In this document: positions 58,200 through 64,000 of the stretch, piece after piece
How positions within the stretch are numbered: the first letter of the stretch is position 1
Layout of the letters: each line of letters opens with the position of its first letter
Origin: Oxytricha trifallax
Taxonomy: Eukaryota > Ciliophora > Spirotrichea > Sporadotrichida > Oxytrichidae
DNA: 64,000 bases
Direction: 5' to 3'
Assembly: GCA_000711775.1 (NCBI GenBank)
Contig: ARYC01001305.1
Span: forward strand, 1-64,000
The notes under the pieces: generated by a model
What the model was told of the DNA's origin: nothing
The model's input: the letters and a program-made list of their open reading frames with translations, nothing else
Database searches by the model: none
Made by a program: the position numbers and the translations under genes

Positions 58200-59126
58200 T
58201 TTAAGATTTCTTATCAATTATGAGTGATTTTTAAACAGAGTATTAAGTTGAAGGAGTTATTGTAAATGTGTTTGGAGTTGAAAATAATCTCCAATTAGGG
58301 AAATCTACTCAGTAAATTAAAAAAAAAGTTTAGTGTTAGTTAAAAAATTTAGTTCGATACATTCTTAAAATTGTTTTAATTGCACCCAGTGTTTTAATTG
58401 ATTATTCTCTTAAATCTTATATATATATATATAAATTTAATGCCAATAACTTATTGACTAACTAACTACTCCGTTTACTCTTGATTGTCATAAATAAAAA
58501 CATAGTTCCATCTTAAATCCTAATTATGATTAATGAGTTAAATTAATTAAAAGATTGATACTAAGGTTGAGGAACAGTCATTTTTCTAATAGCAGAATTT
58601 TATAGTAACTATTGCTATCCAAGATTAACTTGAGATTTAGATGATATATTTTGCTAATTGTGAGACCCTTCCATTTTAATGATAAATCAATAATTTAATT
58701 CTATAACGATATAATGATATCTTGATTCAGTCATTTAATTTTGTTCATAATATTATTAATTTCAGTTATATAGGACAATTTTATTGTTTAAATATTTTTG
58801 AAAAATTTCCTTTAATTTATCATAATAAGCTTGAGTAATTCGACTCCAGAAGATAGTAGCTTTATAATAAATATATAAACACTTTATTATTCATTGTAAA
58901 AATAATGTATAATATATTAGAGTTTATTGTATAATAAGATGTGACTCGTCAATACGGGAGCAAAAACCAAAATTGAAAAAAATTGTAATTATTAACATTT
59001 ATATAGCCTTTTAATGATATACTTTCCCTAATCAATTATTTAGTATTTTTAGTGTATTAAATTTAGAAATGTAATAATATAGGACAGAAAATGTTCCTCT
59101 ACGACTTTAAATTTATTTTTTGATTT
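58200..59126. other. AT-rich spacer upstream of the synaptojanin-like gene
   Basis: No convincing gene. Presumably holds the 5' flank of the minus-strand gene. A (TA)n run lies at about 58420-58432. Confidence 0.45.
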
Positions 59127-59553
59127 ATTATTGCTAAATGTAAATGATATGGGAAATTTAATTAAAAATAAATAATTAATTAATTAAATTATTGGCAGTT
59201 AACTTTCTCCAAACCTAAACAATATGGTACTTGTTCCAAAGAGAATTCAAATCAGTTGGACTTTTCTATTGGCGATACTGCCTTATCACAGCGTAGGAGC
59301 GAGATAACGCTTCTTTAATTTTGGGTGATTTGCTTAGTAAATTGAATCCCAAAATTAAAGTCAAGTTATTTCGTTTTTACAATGCGAAAGGCAGTACCGC
59401 AATAGTAAAGTCCAGCTGATTTTGAATTCTATATCAGAAAGTACCATATTGTCTAGATTTGGAGAAAGTCAGCTTCCACTAATTCAATATATTATTAATT
59501 ATTTATTTTTAATTTAATTTTCCCAAATCAAATATATTTTTATCAATAATAAT
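59127..59553. mobile_element. Palindromic MITE, GCTGGA family, copy with about 200-bp arms
   Basis: Tips TTATTATTGCTAAA / ATCAATAATAA; both arms carry, inverted, TCTCCAAA, CAATATGGTAC, the words CAGTTGGACTTT / AAAGTCCAGCTG and GGCGATACTGCCTTATC / GCAGTACCGC. No ORF. Confidence 0.85.
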
Positions 59554-59649
59554 TTAACAGATTTATGCTTATGCTAAAATATCTCCATTACTATTGATAA
59601 AGTATATAATTAAGCATTAATAATAGTATTTTATAGTTTTAGAGAGAGA

Positions 59650-62600
59650 AACATGCAAACATTTTAATAACAGGAACCTTAGGATCCCTGTATAAATTAT
59701 GGGAATGTATAATACTGATAGCCAGATTAAAGTATAAATAACCTAAAATTGCTAAATTTATCAGAAAATAAAGGCACTCTTAGTAATAAGGTGAATTCTA
59801 AGAAAAGATGAAATTAGAAAAATCTTATCAGATAAACCAGCAGCCCTCCATTAAACTTTCAAGATCCATTATAAAAAATGATAAGGAAAAATCTGATAAT
59901 TTAATTTAACAATAAATTAAAACTGACAATAAAAACTGTAATTTTAAAGTCAAAATCAGAGTTGTAAAAACGTCAACCTTAAAGAATCAAATTCAAATTA
60001 ACTCAAGTAACATAACACTTAAGTACAAATGAAAAATGAAAAATAGTTGCTATCAGTAAATGAGCCTGTGTCTGCTACTAAAGTAATAAATCTTGATATT
60101 TGTTCTGGTAACAGATTTATTGAAGAGAAAATATTTAATTTATATTATATAGATTATTATATTATGCATTTTTTTTTGTATTTTTACATGTAAAACAAAG
60201 ATCAAGACACATTTTATAAAACGAATAAACTCAATTGATATATAAATTAATCTAATTAAATTGTGGGAAATTAATAAATTAATTTAATATAACTAAAAAG
60301 TGGCAGTTAAAGTTTTCAATTTTGAGCATGTTTGATATAAAATTCAAAATTCACTTTATTTTTGGGAATATTATTATATCTCTTCCCTAGAGTGTGATAA
60401 CTCGACTTTAATTGGATGCCTCTAAATTAATAAAATTATGCCCTCCAATTAAAATTGAGTTAACTCCCTCCAGTGATGAGATAAAATAGTTCTGGCAATA
60501 TTGCTAAAATATAAATGATTCGGGAAAATTAAATTATAATTAAATAATATATTATTTAATTAGTGGCAGTGACTTACTCCAAACATAGACAATAACGTAC
60601 TTTTCTGATAGAGAATTAAAAATTAGCTGGACTTTACTTTTGGCGGTACTACCCTATCTCATCCCAGATTGAGATAACTCGACTTTAATTTAGGCATTAA
60701 ATTTACTAAACAAATCACCAAAAATTAAAGTCGAGTTATCTCGCTCTACGATGCGATAAGGCTTTACCGCCAATAGCAAAGTCCAGCTGATTTTTAATTG
60801 TCTATCAGAAAAATACCATATTTTCTAGGTTTGTAGTAAGTCAACTTCCACTAATTTATAATTATATTAATTAATTTTAATTTAATTTTCCCAAATCATT
60901 TATATTTTAGCAATAGTATATAAAAATGAGCTTTAATTAGTCAAATTTGACCTACCTGACGGTAATTTTATTAAACAAGAATGTGTCGTTTCCTATGGGG
61001 TTTTGGGGTTTAAGTGACAATCATTTATTAAATTTATCAAATTCAATTATACTTGAGCAATACTATTTAAACAATAATGATAAGCCTTTAATCTAACAGT
61101 AAAGCTAGGGACGAAAAAGCGTTGTTGTACTTAAACATTTATTAACTTAAAAGAATCATCAAAACCAAATTAATTTCATATTAAAAAGATTTTTATTTAT
61201 TAAGTAGATGATTCTCATGTAATATTTAAAAAGTTTTCATTTTTTAAATTAAAAAATGAAATTTCTATCAAACCACTTTAAACCATACTCTGAAATAAGA
61301 AATTATATTTCTACAAAAAAATAAAGACATTAGCTTGAACTAATACTAGAACCCATCCAACGAACAGTTATAATAAATAGCTAAGAAATAGCTTTTAAAA
61401 TCAGAAAATATGAAGGTTTTAAATGAAATGTATACTTCCTCAAAATCATCTACAAGAAATACAAGCAAATTGCAATATTTCACTCCTAGTTAAGGTTATG
61501 CTTTAAATTCTTAAATCATGAGGAGTTCGGATAAATAGGTTAGGATATCTGGTTCATAATAAATTATTCTTTCATTTTTAATTAAGTACGTTCCGTTTAA
61601 GATATACTAAAACCTTTTTGAATAAAATACTTTTTATTCATAGTCAAATGAAGTTAGCCAAGTATAAGAAAAAAATCAAAGATTGCATATCAACTTGAAC
61701 CTTTCTTAACATAATTTCTTGTAAAAATTCAAAGCCAAATTTTATAACACTTAAGAGACTTAACTTTAACTATAGTAAAGAGATTAAATTGATATTTAGG
61801 GAAAATTAGATTTTACTATCCAAAAGTTTTTATATATTTCAAGTGAAATAGTGATTTTAAGCTTCTTCAAAAATAAAACTATATTTTTATTAATTTATTT
61901 TGAAGTAAGAAGAAGTATCAATAAATAAGAGGAGAAAGTTGTCGTCAAAAGAAAATTCCTAACTTAAGAAAATTGGTTAAAGCAATCAGCATTACAAAAA
62001 TAAAATGTAAAGAAATTGAGAATATTGCGGAGAAGTTAAACTGAGTAAGACTTTTAGTATTAAGAGCTTTCTTCTCCGCCTATAATAAGCGTGAATGTTT
62101 TGAACTAAAAGTCTTAAGAAGGTCGTAGCGAGAAAAATAAAACATAAATTGGGATGATTGAAAAATAAGACTATGTTGATTCTATTAAAACGCTGAAGGG
62201 AAATATCAATAGCAACTTAAACTGCGATTATCACCAAGATAAATTTATTATAATAAATTAAAAAGGCCAGGGATTAAATTTATTCGCTTATAGAAATCTC
62301 CATAAGTATTGTAAATTAGTTTTTAATTTATTATTTTAAGATAAGGATGATTACTAAACAGTTATAAGTCCAAGGTAATTCTTAGCAAAGATAAATTCAG
62401 AATCACAGCCTAGCACATCAACAAATACCTAATCACTAAAGAAACGTACACCAGTCTTGAATCTCTTCAACTAATATAAATCAAATATTTAAACTACCTC
62501 TCACTTATAAATGAAGCTTAAATATTCTCAGAGACTATTCAATTTGCAATAATAGCATTTTAATTTAGAATTAAATTATTCGAATAATTATCTACAAATA

Positions 62601-63540
62601 TTGCATTTGATCTATTTTTTAATTCATGATTATGCTTTAAAGTTAACTATCTCATTATAAATAATAGCATCTAAAAGAGTAATAAAAGGAATCTGAAAAT
62701 CTATATGGCTTGCAACATAAAATTAAAACTATAACTAATGGATATGAATCATGCAAAAACTACATGCAAACTTTGTAGCTAGCGGATAGTAGATGGTTTT
62801 AGACTAGTATTGGAGACGAAAATCTTCCCAGGTTATTTAGCTTTTTGGATTTAATTCTAATAATTTATAAGATTTTTAGAAAATTATTTATTTCAAAATT
62901 CAATTTTGATTCATATTGAATCTATACAATACCAAGACAATAATATTTCAACTTCTACTATTAATGTTCATAAAATATAGGATTAATTCAATGTTTCAGA
63001 TCAAAGAATAATTATATAAAAAAAAGTTTTCAATAAATTTTATACTGAAGTTTTTATCGAAAATTGGTAATTAATTTAAATTTAAAACTTAAAAAGAGTT
63101 ATTTTAAAAAATAAAAGTAGTGTTAGGACGACCGCATTAAGCCTAAAACGACTATTATATGTTATAAAAACTTCAATTAGACTTAGGTAAGGGTAGGGAG
63201 GTATTGTCAGATCAACCACATTAGTTGCTAAGATACGGATTTCTAAATATAAGTACTATGCTTTATGAATGGGATTCAAATATAGGGATTCTCTACAATA
63301 TATGAGCTACCAAAAGTAGGTTTGAGTTTCTGCGAAATAGGAAACAGGATAGTTATGGTTATAACCTTCACCAATGAGAAACGGGAATTAATAGAAGGAA
63401 CTTATATTCTTCCAAATCAGATGGTTAGGGAAGCTATCACAGCGAAAAGACAGAGACTACATTCTCAGAAGTGGTCTATGTATTGTTTTTCACTAAATCT
63501 TAAATGCTTTGTTTTTTGCATTGAGTAAAAATTGAGTGAA
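59650..63540 (+). CDS. Hypothetical gene in several blocks, interrupted by MITEs
   Basis: A possible start MQTFQQQEPQDP lies at 59653. Blocks: 59810-60140 (QINQQPSIKLSRSIIKND; SVNEPVSATKVINLDICSGN), then the MITE cluster, then 61335-61570 (KVLNEMYTSSKSSTRNTSK), 61640-61800 (coiled, KNQRLHINLNLSQHNFLQKF), 61915-62160 (GESCRQKKIPNLRKLVKAIS .. RAFFSAYNKRECFELKVLRR), 62160-62640 (DYVDSIKTLKGNINSNLNCD; RQFLAKINSESQPSTSTNTQ), 62670-62870 (LQHKIKTITNGYESCKNYMQ; GDENLPRLFSFLDLI) and 63225-63480 (YELPKVGLSFCEIGNRIVMV; GTYILPNQMVREAITAKRQR). A TGA at 62042 and frame changes (near 62160) interrupt it. No domain recognised; the 62.7-kb part looks helical. Confidence 0.5.
60230..60499. mobile_element. Truncated or decayed copy of the GCTGGA-family MITE
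   Basis: Contains AGTGGCAGTTAAAG near the left and an inverted pair around 60410-60470 (GATAACTCGACTTTAATTGG / CCAATTAAAATTGAGTTAAC), as in the neighbouring full copy. Its outer right end runs straight into the next copy. Confidence 0.6.
60500..60915. mobile_element. Palindromic MITE, GCTGGA family, full copy
   Basis: Tips ATTGCTAAAATATAAATGAT on the left and the exact inverse (ATTTATATTTTAGCAAT) on the right; arms of about 190 bp with GATAACTCGACTTTAATT and its inverse near the centre. Related to 59127-59553 but clearly distinct. No ORF. Confidence 0.88.
60994..61014. repeat. Isolated telomere-like G4T4 motif
   Basis: CCTATGGGGTTTTGGGGTTT stands alone, resembling a TBE tip (TBE-A right end: CACTATGGGGTTTTG). 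No C4A4 partner or TBE sequence is seen nearby. Confidence 0.5.
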
Positions 63541-63600
63541 TTTCCAAAATATAATCAAATAATCAATCATTTATTCACACTATTTTAATATTAATTTTTT

Positions 63601-63995
63601 AAATCAAATTAAACAGCATCTATCTCGAAATTTTTATCATTTCGATATACGTGCCAAATAAATATAATTTATTACTCAAACATTGAATCATATAAAATTA
63701 ATGAAATTAAGTTTTTATCAAATTAATATTTCAATTTTTAATAATTTTAAAGTTTAATATTTAATTATGAAATCATATAGATATTACTGATTATTTTTAT
63801 AAATCTTAGTTTAATATATTAATAATTTACTAACATAATTTAATCTTTATTTAGTTTAAAAATGAAATATTAATTTGATAAAAACTTAATTTCATTAATT
63901 TTAAATGATTCAATGTTTGAGTAATAAATTATATTTATTTGGCACGTATCTCGAAATGATAAAAATTTCGAGATAGATGCTGTTTAATTAGATTT
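63601..63995. mobile_element. Hairpin MITE at the right edge
   Basis: Left AAATCAAATTAAACAGCATC..TATCTCGAAATTTTTATC; right is the inverse, ending GCTGTTTAATTAGATTT. Arms of at least 130 bp around an AT-rich centre. No ORF; about 395 bp. The right flank is cut by the window end. Confidence 0.88.
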
Positions 63996-64000
63996 AAAAA

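Noticed and set aside
1..64000. CRISPR arrays, bacterial operons, rRNA or tRNA genes
   Set aside because: None seen; repeat structure is palindromic MITEs and TBEs, and the coding uses a ciliate nuclear code.

Overview
The window looks like germline (micronuclear) DNA of a stichotrich ciliate of the Oxytricha/Stylonychia type. Three things support this. Real genes read only when TAA and TAG are taken as glutamine and TGA as stop. Coding is cut into short blocks by very AT-rich DNA, as expected for macronuclear-destined segments (MDSs) separated by internal eliminated sequences (IESs) plus small GT..AG introns. Three transposons of 4-5 kb end in telomere-like C4A4 repeats, the hallmark of the telomere-bearing element (TBE) family of this group. 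Many genes carry one-base frameshifts and in-frame TGA codons. I cannot tell from sequence alone whether these are assembly errors, allelic damage or something biological, so coordinates of multi-block genes are outer limits.

Layout. 1-4881 (-): a very long Q/N-rich ORF, unrecognised, divergent from 4988-7640 (+), a DD34E transposase with a long Ser-rich insert. 8350-10057 (-): Q/N-rich hypothetical gene. 11400-11661: a 262-bp TA-flanked MITE. 12159-18165 (-): phosphatidate cytidylyltransferase gene split by TBE-A (12869-16974). 19203-28520 (+): CK1-like protein kinase in about eleven blocks, with several MITEs and TBE-B (23159-27508, itself carrying a second 262-bp MITE) lying between its MDSs. 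29318-36680 (+): further coding blocks, possibly the kinase tail or another gene, split by TBE-C (31496-36530). 37342-39235 (-): coiled-coil protein. 39548-40440 (-): PAP2 lipid phosphatase. 40868-44829 (-): Q/S-rich gene holding a MITE. 45001-46452: a 1.45-kb near-perfect hairpin element. 46503-50511 and 50668-53838 (+): tandem membrane-anchored M14 carboxypeptidases. 53955-58188 (-): synaptojanin-like SAC plus inositol 5-phosphatase. 59127-60915: a cluster of palindromic MITEs inside a hypothetical gene (59650-63540, +). 63601-63995: another hairpin MITE.

How it fits together. The TBEs and MITEs sit in or between MDSs, and at two TBEs the two flanks, joined through one copy of the 3-bp AAT duplication, restore a reading frame. 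They therefore behave as IESs that must be removed during macronuclear development. Each TBE carries a transposase, a 22-kDa-type ORF with a conserved small intron and a zinc-finger/kinase ORF; TBE-C also has a fourth ORF. Several host genes are lipid-related (CDP-DAG synthase, PAP2, synaptojanin), but nothing shows that they form a unit.
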